A stretch of 64,000 nt of DNA from Alphaproteobacteria bacterium (GTDB lineage: Bacteria; Pseudomonadota; Alphaproteobacteria; UBA8366; GCA-2717185), in assembly GCA_012103325.1 (NCBI GenBank), contig WLWY01000012.1:1-64000 (forward strand), read 5' to 3'. The notes under the pieces are model-generated. The model had not been told where the DNA came from, searched no databases, and saw only the letters and a program-made list of their open reading frames with translations. Below are positions 35,238-44,495 of this stretch, one piece after another. How positions within the stretch are numbered: position 1 is the stretch's first letter; every line of letters starts with the position of its first letter. The position numbers and the translations under genes were made by a program.

Positions 35238-36047
35238 TCATCCACTCAGATGCATCCTAATCGCCGCGGCAACCGACTCCGGATGGGTCAATGGCGACAT
35301 GTGCTCCGCATCCGCAATAACCTGATGCTGGTTATGCGGCATTTCCCGATGCAGAATTTCCGTGACGACGCGATCCGGTTCCGTCGTCTTCTCGCCGCAC
35401 AAAATCAAGGTCGATACTACAACGGTCCGACACTCTTCGAGCGTTGTAGGATTGGCGAGGTTCGACAGGAACGTATCGACAACCTGCTTCGTACCGGAGA
35501 GAAAGCGGCCGCGTGCCTTTTCGGAGAGGCCTTCCCAGGTGCCAGCACCGTTACGGTAGTCGATGAAGTTACGCCACGCCACCTCGTCACGCCCCGCCCG
35601 GCCATTATCGATGAAGTCATGCGCCAGCGCCCGGTACTCGGCGAAGATGTCCTCACGCCCCGCAAGATTGAGCAGCGGCGTCAGCACCGGTTCGATCAGA
35701 ACCAGTCTCCGAAATAGTTCCGGTCTTGCCAGCGCCAATCTAAAAACGACCGCCCCGCCGAACGAGTGGCCGACAAAATGCACGGGACCGTCACACTCCT
35801 GCTCTATCAGCGAAGCGACCAGTTCCGCCTGATCGTCATGACTTGGTTCCGTCGGGCCAGGCCAGTTGTCGGTTTGTCCGAAACCGATGAAGTCCGGCGC
35901 AAACAGATGGAAATCGTCTTCGAGGATGCCCGCGACCTTGCGCCATTGTGCACTGGAGCTGCCGCCCGCATGCAGCAGAACGACATCCTCTCCGGCACCA
36001 TACCTCTCGTAATGAACGGCCAGGCCGTTAAATCTATGCTCGGCCAC
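35238..36047 (-). CDS. Alpha/beta-fold hydrolase
   Basis: A 269-residue alpha/beta hydrolase with the oxyanion-hole LLHAGGSSS motif (about 24-32), the nucleophile elbow GHSFGG (about 93-98; Ser95), an acid near residue 222-228 (LILCGEKTTEPDR) and the catalytic His in DAEHMSPLTHPE (about 252). Typical of ester hydrolases, C-C hydrolases or dehalogenases; the substrate is unknown. It begins 11 bases after the TauD-like gene upstream and ends 39 bases before the broken TauD gene, so all are one operon. Confidence 0.88.
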   Translation of the reverse strand: MAEHRFNGLAVHYERYGAGEDVVLLHAGGSSSAQWRKVAGILEDDFHLFAPDFIGFGQTDNWPGPTEPSHDDQAELVASLIEQECDGPVHFVGHSFGGAVVFRLALARPELFRRLVLIEPVLTPLLNLAGREDIFAEYRALAHDFIDNGRAGRDEVAWRNFIDYRNGAGTWEGLSEKARGRFLSGTKQVVDTFLSNLANPTTLEECRTVVVSTLILCGEKTTEPDRVVTEILHREMPHNQHQVIADAEHMSPLTHPESVAAAIRMHLSG

Positions 36048-36058
36048 GGCGCGTTTCC

Positions 36059-37030
36059 TCAGCCCAGATAAAAAGGCCGGCCTGTATCGCGCAGCCAGAT
36101 GCGTACGAGGTGCCGCCGCCGGTCGGGTTCCGGCCAGTCGCGGAAGGCGGTGCGCCGGTGAGCCATCCGCTTGTTGTTGACGATCTGGATCTGACCACGC
36201 TCGAACTCGAAACTCTTGCCGAGCCCACTGCGCTCCGAAACCTGTTGCAAAGCCTGTATTGCCTCACGCGTGTCGGGTTCCATTTCCTTTCCAGCCAACT
36301 CGTATCCATGCTCGACGCGGCGCGGATTGAAATTGGCGAATAGCCGCCTACCATCTGACTCGAACACCGGTTTGTACGAACAGCGCTGATCATCGGGCGC
36401 ATGTTCCATCTGGCGGTCGAAGTAGAACGGCTCATAGAGGCGCGGAATGACATCCGGAAACTCTTCGAGCAGCAGATTGTAGACCGTCTCAAGACTGATC
36501 AATCCGCTCATGCCGCCCTTTCGCGCTGTCTGCAAGCACATGAGGCCGACAAAATCGGGCGGCAGGTTAAACGTATTGTCGCAGTGATAACTCTGCCCGC
36601 CATTCGTCTTCGACGAACGGACGCCGCTGCCGGCAAGCGACTTCTTGCCCGTATCAAGGACATCGTAGACCATCGTGCCCTTCCAGCTCTGGGCAACCGG
36701 GCGGCTGATCATCGACATCAAAAGCCAATAAAGCTTTTTGGAGATATCTTTCTCCAATTGCTCGACCGGTAGCCGGTCGATAACGGCGAACCCGATACCG
36801 TCATAAATCTGATCCCTGACCCTTGCCATTGCGGCGCGGCATGCCGGCATCTCGAAATCATCGGTAACGAGCGCCTCGATTGGCAACGGGTTGGCTCCCA
36901 GCGCCGCCGCTGTTCGCGCCACTTCGTCGAGGCAGCCGTCATCGAGCATGACAAGCCCGTCATTCTCCAGCAGCGTATCCGCCCGCCAGGTCATCGGGCT
37001 CGAAAGCGGTTGCTCTCTTATCGTCGTCAT
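36059..37030 (-). CDS. TauD-like Fe(II)/2-oxoglutarate dioxygenase, divergent subgroup
   Basis: A 323-residue TauD/TfdA-fold protein. It has His149 and Asp151 (SYHCDNTF) and a distal His291 in KRMAHRRTAF, followed by the Arg-rich HLVRIWLRD that binds 2-oxoglutarate. The long N-terminal extension (about 80 residues) and the FERGQIQIVNN motif place it nearer the gamma-butyrobetaine/clavaminate-like branch than the other TauD genes here. It appears intact. It lies between a SnoaL-like gene and a hydrolase gene with gaps of 31 and 11 bases. Confidence 0.82.
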   Translation of the reverse strand: MTTIREQPLSSPMTWRADTLLENDGLVMLDDGCLDEVARTAAALGANPLPIEALVTDDFEMPACRAAMARVRDQIYDGIGFAVIDRLPVEQLEKDISKKLYWLLMSMISRPVAQSWKGTMVYDVLDTGKKSLAGSGVRSSKTNGGQSYHCDNTFNLPPDFVGLMCLQTARKGGMSGLISLETVYNLLLEEFPDVIPRLYEPFYFDRQMEHAPDDQRCSYKPVFESDGRRLFANFNPRRVEHGYELAGKEMEPDTREAIQALQQVSERSGLGKSFEFERGQIQIVNNKRMAHRRTAFRDWPEPDRRRHLVRIWLRDTGRPFYLG

Positions 37031-37061
37031 AAGATCTCTCCGGCCGGTTCGGCGCGCGGCC

Positions 37062-37613
37062 TTAACTTGCCCTATCTTCGCTGGTCAAACCGAGTTCGGC
37101 GCGCATCCGAAATATCGGGTCGTCGGCATCGCGGCGCAGTTGCGCCCACTCGGGTTTCAGCGGCGGCGCGTTACCGACATGCACGCGGGTCGCCTCGAAT
37201 ACCACGATCCGATGGGCAATGCGCCAGTTGCCGTCCCGGCGCTCGAAGCGGTCGACGTAGCGCCCGTAGGACGAAAGCTGCGACGGCTCGGAACCATCCC
37301 CGGCGCCGTAGGCCCGCTGCCCCTCGGCGTCGAGCGTATGCGCTGTGACGAAGTAGGTTTCCACGACGGCGATATCCTCAGCGGCGAATTCGATCAGGCA
37401 ATTGCCGAGGAAGTGCATGCATTGTGGCAATCTTCCCGCGCGGGCCTGTGCGAATTCGATGAAACCGTCCACGCCGCCTTTGTAATCGCCGTGATCGTCG
37501 AAGGCGTCCTTGTGATAGGTCTCGCGCACCAAATCCCAATCCGCCCGGTCCACGCCGCGCGCATAGCGCGCCATGACATCCCGGATCTCTTCGCGGTCGA
37601 TCAGACGTTGCAC
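37062..37613 (-). CDS. SnoaL-like/NTF2-fold protein
   Basis: A 183-residue protein with an NTF2-like domain: IDREEIRDVMARYARGVDRADWDLVRETYHKDAFDDHG at the start, MHFLGNCLIEF, and YGRYVDRFERRDGNWRIAHR near residues 115-135. Members act as dehydratases, isomerases or small dioxygenase subunits. The GTG at 37613 follows GGAG at six bases; a TTG at 37625 is an alternative. It is the first enzyme gene of the operon running to 34360. Confidence 0.78.
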   Translation of the reverse strand: MQRLIDREEIRDVMARYARGVDRADWDLVRETYHKDAFDDHGDYKGGVDGFIEFAQARAGRLPQCMHFLGNCLIEFAAEDIAVVETYFVTAHTLDAEGQRAYGAGDGSEPSQLSSYGRYVDRFERRDGNWRIAHRIVVFEATRVHVGNAPPLKPEWAQLRRDADDPIFRMRAELGLTSEDRAS

Positions 37614-37648
37614 TGTGAGCTCCAAAGGTCCTCCCTCCCGCCTGCGCG

Positions 37649-37915
37649 TCAGGATGGCTTGTCGGAGAAATACGAGTCGAACTGCTGCTCGAGCACGCAA
37701 TAGATCGAGCAATCGTGGCTCGCCCTTCCCCAGGGGGCGATAATCATCACGCCGAGTATGCCGCCAATCACAATCGTTCCCAACAGCATGGCCATGCCCA
37801 CGCCGACCGTCTTCAGCACGTCGACCCACAGCGGCTCGCCAAAGGCTGTCAGCTTTTGCGCGTCTTCGCTTTCCGGGACGGTTTCCGGGCCTTTCTCGGA
37901 GGGCTGTTCGGTCAT
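37649..37915 (-). CDS. Small single-span membrane protein
   Basis: An 88-residue protein. The N-terminal 40 residues are charged and acidic, followed by one hydrophobic segment (TVGVGMAMLLGTIVIGGILG) and a short tail with two Cys (HDCSIYC). No family recognised. It sits 35 bases ahead of the SnoaL-like gene on the same strand and may be part of the operon. The start could also be a GTG at 37933. Confidence 0.5.
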   Translation of the reverse strand: MTEQPSEKGPETVPESEDAQKLTAFGEPLWVDVLKTVGVGMAMLLGTIVIGGILGVMIIAPWGRASHDCSIYCVLEQQFDSYFSDKPS

Positions 37916-38041
37916 GCGGACAGGTTGCCTCACTTCCGATCACCCCGCAACCCAAGCGGCTATGCCGGGTCTTTTTGGGCCCACCGGTGTCCATCCGTTA
38001 TAGTTCTCCTCAAAGCCGCAGAGCGATGGGAGATATTTTGA

Positions 38042-38875
38042 ATGGAACTGAAAGTTACGCGATGCGACATCAAGAACAACGTAGCGACCGTACGGCTGCA
38101 TCGTCCGGGACGCGGCAATTCCTGGACCCAGCAGATGAATGTCGAATACCGCCATGTGATGGCCGAACTCGATGAAAATCCGGACGTGCGCGTCGTCGTT
38201 GTTACGGGCAGCGGGAAACAGTTCTGCGTCGGGGCCGATTTCAAGGCGCTCGACCACTATCGCGATACCGACGATGACTATGTCACGTCGTTGCGCAACG
38301 ATGACATGGCCCGGCCTGGCCATGGCGTGCGCCCGGAATACGACCACGACATGGTCTGGCACTGGGGGTTGCGCAAACCTGTTATCGCCGCCATCAACGG
38401 AGCCTGCGCCGGCATCGCAATGTCCCTCGCCGCCTTCTGCGATCTGCGCTACGCCGTAGCCGGCGCCAAATTCACAACGGCCGCGCCCCGGCTCGGGCTC
38501 CCGGCCGAATATGGTCTCGCCTGGGTTCTGCCACGCTTGATCGGCGTCACGCAGGCCGCCGACGTCCTGATGACCGGGCGTATCGTTCTTGCCGAAGAAG
38601 CCAAAGAGATGGGATTTCTCAATAACGTCTATCCGGAAGACAGTTTCCTCGATCATGTCATGGAAACGGCCACCTATATGGCGGAACAGGTATCGCCGAT
38701 GGCGACCACGACGACAAAACGGCAGCTCTACGGCGAGCTGATGCAGCACGATGTCGGTGCGGCCGTGGAAGCTTCCAAACGCCTGATCGGTGAGCATATG
38801 CGCAGCGCCGATTACCGTGAAGGCGTCAGCGCTTTTCAGGATGGCCGTGCGCCGAATTTCGAGCCGCCCAAATAA
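38042..38875 (+). CDS. Enoyl-CoA hydratase/isomerase family protein
   Basis: A 277-residue crotonase-fold enzyme with HRPGRGNSWTQQM, oxyanion blocks GKQFCVGADFKAL and KPVIAAINGACAGIAMSLAAFCDLRYA, and LGLPAEYGLAWVLPRLIG, where Glu is in the position of the second catalytic acid of hydratases. It starts the plus-strand group hydratase-GFA-SDR-TauD (38042-41090). Acts on a CoA thioester, substrate unknown. The start ATG follows a weak GGGAGATATTTTGA. Confidence 0.9.
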   Translation: MELKVTRCDIKNNVATVRLHRPGRGNSWTQQMNVEYRHVMAELDENPDVRVVVVTGSGKQFCVGADFKALDHYRDTDDDYVTSLRNDDMARPGHGVRPEYDHDMVWHWGLRKPVIAAINGACAGIAMSLAAFCDLRYAVAGAKFTTAAPRLGLPAEYGLAWVLPRLIGVTQAADVLMTGRIVLAEEAKEMGFLNNVYPEDSFLDHVMETATYMAEQVSPMATTTTKRQLYGELMQHDVGAAVEASKRLIGEHMRSADYREGVSAFQDGRAPNFEPPK

Positions 38876-38892
38876 TTCATTCGGAGCCTCAC

Positions 38893-39324
38893 ATGAGCGT
38901 CGAACATTCCGGCGGCTGTGTATGCGGCGCGATACGATTTCTCGCAAACGATGAGCCATTGCGCGTGACGATCTGTCACTGCAAATGGTGTCAAAGACGA
39001 ACCGGAACCGCGTTTGGCACCGAAGTCGTTTACAAATCAGAGCAGGTAGCGTTTTTCGGCGAAACGACCTCACAATACCGACATGTTTCGGACGAATCCG
39101 GACGGTGGCTGGATATCGAATTCTGTGGCCGGTGCGGGAGCAACCTCGGCTTCACGCTCGAAGCGGCACCGGGCATACGAACCCTACCCGCTGGCAGCTT
39201 CGACGACCCGGACTGGATTCAAGCCGAGCGTTATGCCTTCCTGCATGTCTACGTCCGGTCCCGGCGGGACTGGTCGGACCTTTCGTCCAATGTGGAAATC
39301 TACGAACGGCATTTCCGCGCCTAA
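38893..39324 (+). CDS. GFA-family (CENP-V-like) zinc-binding protein
   Basis: A 143-residue protein with the four-part cysteine layout of the GFA family: GGCVCGAI (structural Cys pair), CHCKWCQRRTG (second cluster) and CGRCGSNLG. Members such as glutathione-dependent formaldehyde-activating enzyme bind two zinc ions; most homologues have no proven function. It lies 17 bases after the hydratase gene. Role in the pathway unknown, possibly handling formaldehyde or glutathione adducts. Confidence 0.88.
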   Translation: MSVEHSGGCVCGAIRFLANDEPLRVTICHCKWCQRRTGTAFGTEVVYKSEQVAFFGETTSQYRHVSDESGRWLDIEFCGRCGSNLGFTLEAAPGIRTLPAGSFDDPDWIQAERYAFLHVYVRSRRDWSDLSSNVEIYERHFRA

Positions 39325-39400
39325 ATCCAATTCGCGCACCGTTTTGTAACCATATCCCCACGTCCGCTATAGTCCTTTGCGACTTTCACTGGAGGGAAAC

Positions 39401-40243
39401 ATGACCGGATCCGAGCAACGCGTGGCGCTGATCACCGGCTGCGGGAAGGAAAACGGGATCGGCGCGGCTACCGCGCAGCGTCTGGCGCGGAACGGCTTCA
39501 TTGTCGCTGTCTCCGACGTGGCGGCGGCGGGTGTCGACAACGACAACGCGGTCGAACGCGCGGGTACTGGGTGGCAAGGGCTGAACACGCTCGTGGCGCG
39601 GGTCGAAGCAGCCGGCGGGACGGCGGCGAGCTTCACCGGCGATGTATCGGCGGAAGACGGCGCAGCCCACCTCGTCGCGAGCACCATCGAGAAATTCGGC
39701 CGGCTGGATGTCCTGGTGAACAATGCGGGCGCGCCGCACGGACAGGACCGCGGACAGATTGAAGAAGTGCCGCTCGACGCCTGGGAGGCCGTCATGGCGA
39801 TTAACATTCGTGGCGTCTTTCTGATGAGCCGCGCCGCCGTACCGCACATGAAGGCGCGCGGCTATGGTCGGATCGTGTCGCTGTCCTCCGTTGCCGGGCT
39901 GGAAGCGCTGCCGGAACGTGCCGCCTATTGCGCATCGAAAGCGGCCGTGATCGGCTTCACGCGGTCCCTCGCCTTCGACCTCGCGCCACACAGCATCACA
40001 GTAAACTGCGTATGCCCCGGCTCGATCCGCACCGACCGCGCGATCAGCTCGACCATCCGTGCCGGCTATACCGACGTGGATGAAGGTCTGGCAGAGCGCG
40101 CCAAATTCATCCCCGTCGGCCGACATGGGAAACCCGAGGAGATCGCGGCGACGATTGCGCACCTCGCCTCGGAAGATGGCGCTTTCACGACCGGCCAAGC
40201 GGTGGTCGTCGACGGTGGCGGCCTACCCGCCAGCGCTTTCTGA
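39401..40243 (+). CDS. Short-chain dehydrogenase/reductase (SDR)
   Basis: A 280-residue classical SDR with cofactor motif TGCGKENGIGAATAQ (about 11-25), NNAGAPHG, SLSSVAGLE (catalytic Ser) and YCASKAAV (Tyr, Lys). The glycine-rich loop carries a short insert (KEN). Several inserted residues around 60-75 make it longer than the usual 250. The ATG at 39401 follows GGAGGG. The TauD gene starts 16 bases later, so the two are probably co-transcribed. Confidence 0.9.
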   Translation: MTGSEQRVALITGCGKENGIGAATAQRLARNGFIVAVSDVAAAGVDNDNAVERAGTGWQGLNTLVARVEAAGGTAASFTGDVSAEDGAAHLVASTIEKFGRLDVLVNNAGAPHGQDRGQIEEVPLDAWEAVMAINIRGVFLMSRAAVPHMKARGYGRIVSLSSVAGLEALPERAAYCASKAAVIGFTRSLAFDLAPHSITVNCVCPGSIRTDRAISSTIRAGYTDVDEGLAERAKFIPVGRHGKPEEIAATIAHLASEDGAFTTGQAVVVDGGGLPASAF

Positions 40244-40259
40244 AACTTCGGAGAAGCCC

Positions 40260-41090
40260 GTGAACGCAATCAACAACAGCCCGGAGAGGATTTCCGTCAT
40301 TCCCACTGGCGGCGCGCTGGGCGCGGAGATCACGGGGCTCGATTTGAGCCAGCCAATGCCGCCTGCAACGGTGGCGATCATACGGCAGGCCTTCCTGGAC
40401 CATTGTGTCGTGTTCTTCCGTGACCAGACTCTTAGCGAACCAGACCAGGTACGCTTTACGCGGTATTTCGGCGAGCCGGTCATTCATGTCCGCGAGCAGG
40501 CGGAACGGGCGACGCCGGAAATCATGATGGTGTCCAACGTCAAACAGAACGGCAAGCCGATCGGCGCGCTCGGTCATCGCGAAATCGAGTTCCATTCGGA
40601 TCTCTCCTACATGCCGAAGCCCGGAACGATCTCGATGCTGTATGCCGTCGAAATTCCCGACCAGGGCGGGGCCACGCAATGGTGCAACGGCTACGCGGCC
40701 TATGCTGGTTTGGATGACGCAATGAAACAGCGATTAGCGGGCCTGCGCGCGACCCATCTCCATTTCAGGCCGGAGCAGAACCCCGAAACGGTCACGGATC
40801 ATCCGGTCGTCTGCACCCATCCGGAAACCGGCCGCAAGACCCTGTTCGTCAGCCCCTACTTCGCCAAGACGATCGTCGGCATGGAAGAATCCGAAAGCCA
40901 GGATCTGCTTACCACTCTCTTCGCGTACGAGACCCGACCGGAATATATCTGGACGCATCAATGGCAAGTCGGCGATCTGGTCATGTGGGACAACCGCGCG
41001 ACCATGCACCGGCGCGAGCCGTTTCCCGATACGCAACGCCGCATCATGAAACGCACACAGATCTACAACGAGACGGTACCGGTCGAATAA
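40260..41090 (+). CDS. TauD/TfdA-family Fe(II)/2-oxoglutarate dioxygenase
   Basis: A 276-residue dioxygenase that appears intact: His112 and Asp114 (IEFHSDLSYM), distal His250 (RATMHRREPF) and C-terminal Arg residues (QRRIMKRTQIY). The GTG start follows CGGAGAAGCCC; the longer frame runs into the SDR gene. It is the closest in layout to the IS66-truncated TauD gene (4816) and ends the hydratase-GFA-SDR-TauD group. Substrate unknown; TfdA and TauD themselves act on aryloxyacetates and taurine. Confidence 0.9.
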   Translation: MNAINNSPERISVIPTGGALGAEITGLDLSQPMPPATVAIIRQAFLDHCVVFFRDQTLSEPDQVRFTRYFGEPVIHVREQAERATPEIMMVSNVKQNGKPIGALGHREIEFHSDLSYMPKPGTISMLYAVEIPDQGGATQWCNGYAAYAGLDDAMKQRLAGLRATHLHFRPEQNPETVTDHPVVCTHPETGRKTLFVSPYFAKTIVGMEESESQDLLTTLFAYETRPEYIWTHQWQVGDLVMWDNRATMHRREPFPDTQRRIMKRTQIYNETVPVE

Positions 41091-41192
41091 AAACCACAGA
41101 AACCCTGACCGTTCCGCGCGCCAACTTGGCGTAACACGCGCACTGGCATACCATTCAATGGTAATAATCTGACGAACCTGGAGAGTACCGCG

Positions 41193-42305
41193 ATGCGCCT
41201 CGGCATGTTCATGCAACCCGTTCACGATCCGAAGCACGACCTGACCAAGGTCCTGGCGGACGACCGGGAAACGGTCATTCTGGCAGACAAGCTCGGTTAC
41301 CACGAGATCTGGGTCGGCGAACATACCGCCGCCACGTCGGAACCGATCACCGACCCGATCGTCTTCCTCGCCACGCTGATCGGCGAAACCAAACAGATCA
41401 AGATGGGACCGGGCGTCTATTGCCTGCCGCACCATCACCCGGCACAGCTTGCTGGACAGGCCGCCCTGTTCGATCACCTCAGCCAGGGCCGTTTTCAGAT
41501 GGGTGTGGGCAATGGCAGCCTGTCCTCGGACGTCGAGCTGTTCGAAGTCGGCGGCGACACGGACCGTGGCGCCATGGTGCGCGAGTCGATCGAGCACATC
41601 CTCGCCATCTGGGACGGCGAGCCGCCCTACACTCGCGAGGGGGGATTCTGGAACATCAAGATCGAAGATATGGGCCGCGCGGAATATGGCGTCGGCGCGT
41701 TCATCAAGCCGTTTCAGAAACCACACCCGCCGATTGCGATCTCCATCATGTCGCCGAGTTCCGGCAGCGCGCGCATGGCCGGCGAGCATGGCTGGATTCC
41801 CATCTCGGGCGCGGCCTTTCTGCATCCGCGCTACACGGCGAGCCATTGGGCGGCGTATGCCGAGGGTTGCGAGAAGGCCGGACGTAAACCGGACCCGGAC
41901 ATCTGGCGCGTTTCGCGCAGCATCATCGTCGCACCGAGCGACCAAGAAGCGCACGACTACATCATGAACCCGGACGGCCCGTTGAGCTTCTGGTTCCGCT
42001 ACCTGCTGTCATCGTTGCGCGCGCGAGGCCTCGCCAAGTTCGTGGCACCCGAAGGCCATCCGGACCCGGATGCGATGACCTGGCAGGAGGTCGCCGAGTA
42101 TCAGGTCGCTTGGGGCTCGCCCGCGACGGTCGTCGATAAGCTGGTCGCGCTGCGCGATTTGACCGGCCCGTTCGGCGTACTGACCGCGATGGCGCACGAA
42201 TGGGACGACCCCGCCTTCTGCAGACGCACAATGACGTTGCTGGCCGAAGAGGTGATGCCGGTGTTCGCGCAGCACGCCGACGGCGTCGCCAGCGCGGCCG
42301 AGTAA
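41193..42305 (+). CDS. LLM-class flavin-dependent oxidoreductase
   Basis: A 370-residue luciferase-like monooxygenase. The TIM-barrel start MRLGMFMQPVHDP, the block YHEIWVGEHTAA, and LFDHLSQGRFQMGVGNGSL match this family; the first 130 residues are close to the limonene-monooxygenase (LimB) type. Uses reduced FMN or F420 and oxygen, supplied by a separate reductase. RBS GGAGAG precedes the ATG. It is followed after 35 bases by another LLM gene, so they probably act on related substrates. Confidence 0.9.
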   Translation: MRLGMFMQPVHDPKHDLTKVLADDRETVILADKLGYHEIWVGEHTAATSEPITDPIVFLATLIGETKQIKMGPGVYCLPHHHPAQLAGQAALFDHLSQGRFQMGVGNGSLSSDVELFEVGGDTDRGAMVRESIEHILAIWDGEPPYTREGGFWNIKIEDMGRAEYGVGAFIKPFQKPHPPIAISIMSPSSGSARMAGEHGWIPISGAAFLHPRYTASHWAAYAEGCEKAGRKPDPDIWRVSRSIIVAPSDQEAHDYIMNPDGPLSFWFRYLLSSLRARGLAKFVAPEGHPDPDAMTWQEVAEYQVAWGSPATVVDKLVALRDLTGPFGVLTAMAHEWDDPAFCRRTMTLLAEEVMPVFAQHADGVASAAE

Positions 42306-42340
42306 CGCCCAAAAACACAAACGAACGAAGGAGAAGCCCG

Positions 42341-43429
42341 ATGGATGTCGGCATGATGATGGTGTTCACCAGTTACGGCCATGAGAACTGTCCCGACAAT
42401 CAGGTGTGGGAGGAGGAACTCCGGCTTGCCGATCTCGCTGCCGATTTGGGTTTCGACTGCCTGTGGTCGGCCGAGCATCATTTCAACGACTACTCGTTCG
42501 TGCCAGACAACATCCATCTGATGACCCATCTGGCGGCGCGTCATCCCAATATCGACGTCGGCACCGCAGCCGTCATCCTGCCCTGGCATGACCCGCTGCG
42601 TGTCGCCGAGAATGCTGCCGTGCTCGACATGTTGAGTGGCGGCCGGCTGCGCCTCGGCATGGGACGCGGGCTGGCACGGCGCGAGTTCGAAGCCTTCCGC
42701 CTCAGCATGGACGAGTCGCGCGGGCGTTTCGACGAAGCCGCGCCAATGATCGTCAACGCGCTGAAGACCGGTTTCATCGAAGGCGACGGTGAATACTACA
42801 AGCAGCCCCGCACGGAACTGCGCCCCCGGCCACAGCATTCCTTTGAGGGTCGTATCTATGCCGTGGCGTCGAGCGAAGACTCCGTCGTCTCTGCCGCGAA
42901 ACTCGGCGCTCATATCGTCATATTCGCCGACCGTCCCTGGGAAATGCGTGTACCGGTAATCGAGAAAGGCCGCGAACTGCACCGCGAACTACATGGCACC
43001 GAACCCCCGGCGATTATGTTGACCGAGTTCTGCGTCTGCGGTACCGACCTCGCCCAAACCGAAGAAGAAGCGCGCCAGTACCAGGGCAAATTCGTGGAGA
43101 GCAATTTCTACCACTACGAATTCCTGGGCGAACATTTCGCGACCGTGAAAGGCTACGATTCCTATCAACAGAAGGCCGCCATCGCGAAGGAAACAGGCAT
43201 GGGCGGCGCCGTCGACGGTTTCATGAAAGCGGCAAGCTGGGGCACGCCCGACAAGATCCTGCGCGGCCTCGAAGACCGCCGCGCCGCCATCGGCGACTTC
43301 GAACTCAACGTCGCCTTCCGCTTCGGCGGCACGCCATTAGAGATTTCCGAACGCGGCCTGAAGCTGTTCGCAAAGGAAGTTCTGCCGGTCCTCAAATCCT
43401 GGGGGCCTGTTGCAGCGGCAGCGGAGTGA
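42341..43429 (+). CDS. LLM-class flavin-dependent oxidoreductase
   Basis: A 362-residue LLM enzyme with CLWSAEHHFNDYSFVPDN and AVLDMLSGGRLRLGMGRGLAR, both standard in bacterial-luciferase-like monooxygenases. Clear Shine-Dalgarno AAGGAG before the ATG. It lies directly behind the LLM gene at 41193. Homologues often come in such pairs, either as two subunits or as sequential enzymes. The 104 bases after its stop contain only a very short frame (43439-43528). Confidence 0.9.
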   Translation: MDVGMMMVFTSYGHENCPDNQVWEEELRLADLAADLGFDCLWSAEHHFNDYSFVPDNIHLMTHLAARHPNIDVGTAAVILPWHDPLRVAENAAVLDMLSGGRLRLGMGRGLARREFEAFRLSMDESRGRFDEAAPMIVNALKTGFIEGDGEYYKQPRTELRPRPQHSFEGRIYAVASSEDSVVSAAKLGAHIVIFADRPWEMRVPVIEKGRELHRELHGTEPPAIMLTEFCVCGTDLAQTEEEARQYQGKFVESNFYHYEFLGEHFATVKGYDSYQQKAAIAKETGMGGAVDGFMKAASWGTPDKILRGLEDRRAAIGDFELNVAFRFGGTPLEISERGLKLFAKEVLPVLKSWGPVAAAAE

Positions 43430-43533
43430 GGCGGCGACATGACTCCCGCCGAATTTGACGTAACCGGTAAGTCCGTCACTCCGGTCATAGTCGATATTAG
43501 GAAGCTCGACGGCGGTCTCAGCCTGTAGGGCGC

Positions 43534-44322
43534 CTAAAACGTCCCTGGCGTTATACCGGTGCGGCCACCGTCGAGCGTTACGACGCTGCCATTGACGTAG
43601 GAGGACTCGTCGCTTGCGAGGTAGAGTGCGACGTCAGCCGCTTCCTCGACAAATCCGGGCCGGGCCATCGGAGTCGCACGACGTTGAACATCGCTCATCG
43701 GCTGTCCCGCGCGATTGTCGCGATTGAGACGAACGGGAATGCCTTGTTTGCTCTCGCGCAGCGCACCGGAGTTAATGCAGTTTACCCGGATACCATGCCG
43801 TGCGAGCCAAAAGCCCATCACATGCGTCAACGGTTGCAGCCCGCCCTTGGCGGCGGAATAGGCAACAAGTGTCGGGTTGCCAAGTACGCCATCGATGGAG
43901 CCGTGATGGACGATTGCCGCACCATCCGCCGCTTTCAACGCGGGCAGGAGTTTCTGGCTGCACAGGAAGGGCGCCGTGAGGTTTACTGCAACCTGCCGGT
44001 TCCAATCTTCGAGGCCGATATCCTCGAATTCCGCGCGCGCCGCGACAGCAGCATTGTTGAACAGGACATGGATGACATCGCGCCACGCCATGCAATCGCG
44101 CGCCATGCGGTCGATCGCGGCGGGCTCGGCAAGGTCGCATTCGATGAAAACGGCGTCACCGCCTTCCGCTCGGACCATGGCTGCGGTTTCCTCGCCCATT
44201 TCCGCATCGATATCGACACAGGCAACCGCCGCGCCCTCGCGCGCGAAGAGCAGGCTGGCCGCGCGGCCGACCCCCGACGCCGCTCCTGTAATCACCGCAT
44301 TCTTGCCATCGAGCCGTTTCAT
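43534..44322 (-). CDS. Short-chain dehydrogenase/reductase (SDR)
   Basis: A 262-residue classical SDR: TGAASGVGRAA (cofactor loop), ACVDID (acidic residue favouring NAD), LFNNAAVAAR (NNA in place of NNAG), HHGSIDGVLG (Ser) and YSAAKGG (Tyr, Lys). C-terminal SSYVNGSVVTLDGGRTG is family-typical. The ATG at 44322 follows GGGAGCG. It is divergent from the SDR at 44496 with 173 bases between, which should hold both promoters. Substrate unknown. Confidence 0.9.
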   Translation of the reverse strand: MKRLDGKNAVITGAASGVGRAASLLFAREGAAVACVDIDAEMGEETAAMVRAEGGDAVFIECDLAEPAAIDRMARDCMAWRDVIHVLFNNAAVAARAEFEDIGLEDWNRQVAVNLTAPFLCSQKLLPALKAADGAAIVHHGSIDGVLGNPTLVAYSAAKGGLQPLTHVMGFWLARHGIRVNCINSGALRESKQGIPVRLNRDNRAGQPMSDVQRRATPMARPGFVEEAADVALYLASDESSYVNGSVVTLDGGRTGITPGTF

Positions 44323-44495
44323 AATTCGCTCCCTTGCACCTGCCGCCGTCGACAGCGATCATCGGCGGCAGGCAACGGGAAGGCAAGTCGGCGCTTTGCA
44401 ACGGCCTGCCCTATTCACTGCTCTTGGCCCTCGTCATAATCGGTGCTCGGTCGAAATAACGGTGGCCGGCAAGTGGGGCCAATTGGGAGGACGGC

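Noticed and set aside
43439..43528. 29-codon frame starting MTPAEFDVTGKSV after the second LLM gene
   Set aside because: Slightly like an SDR N-terminus, but far too short and without cofactor motif; may be a relic, not callable as a gene.
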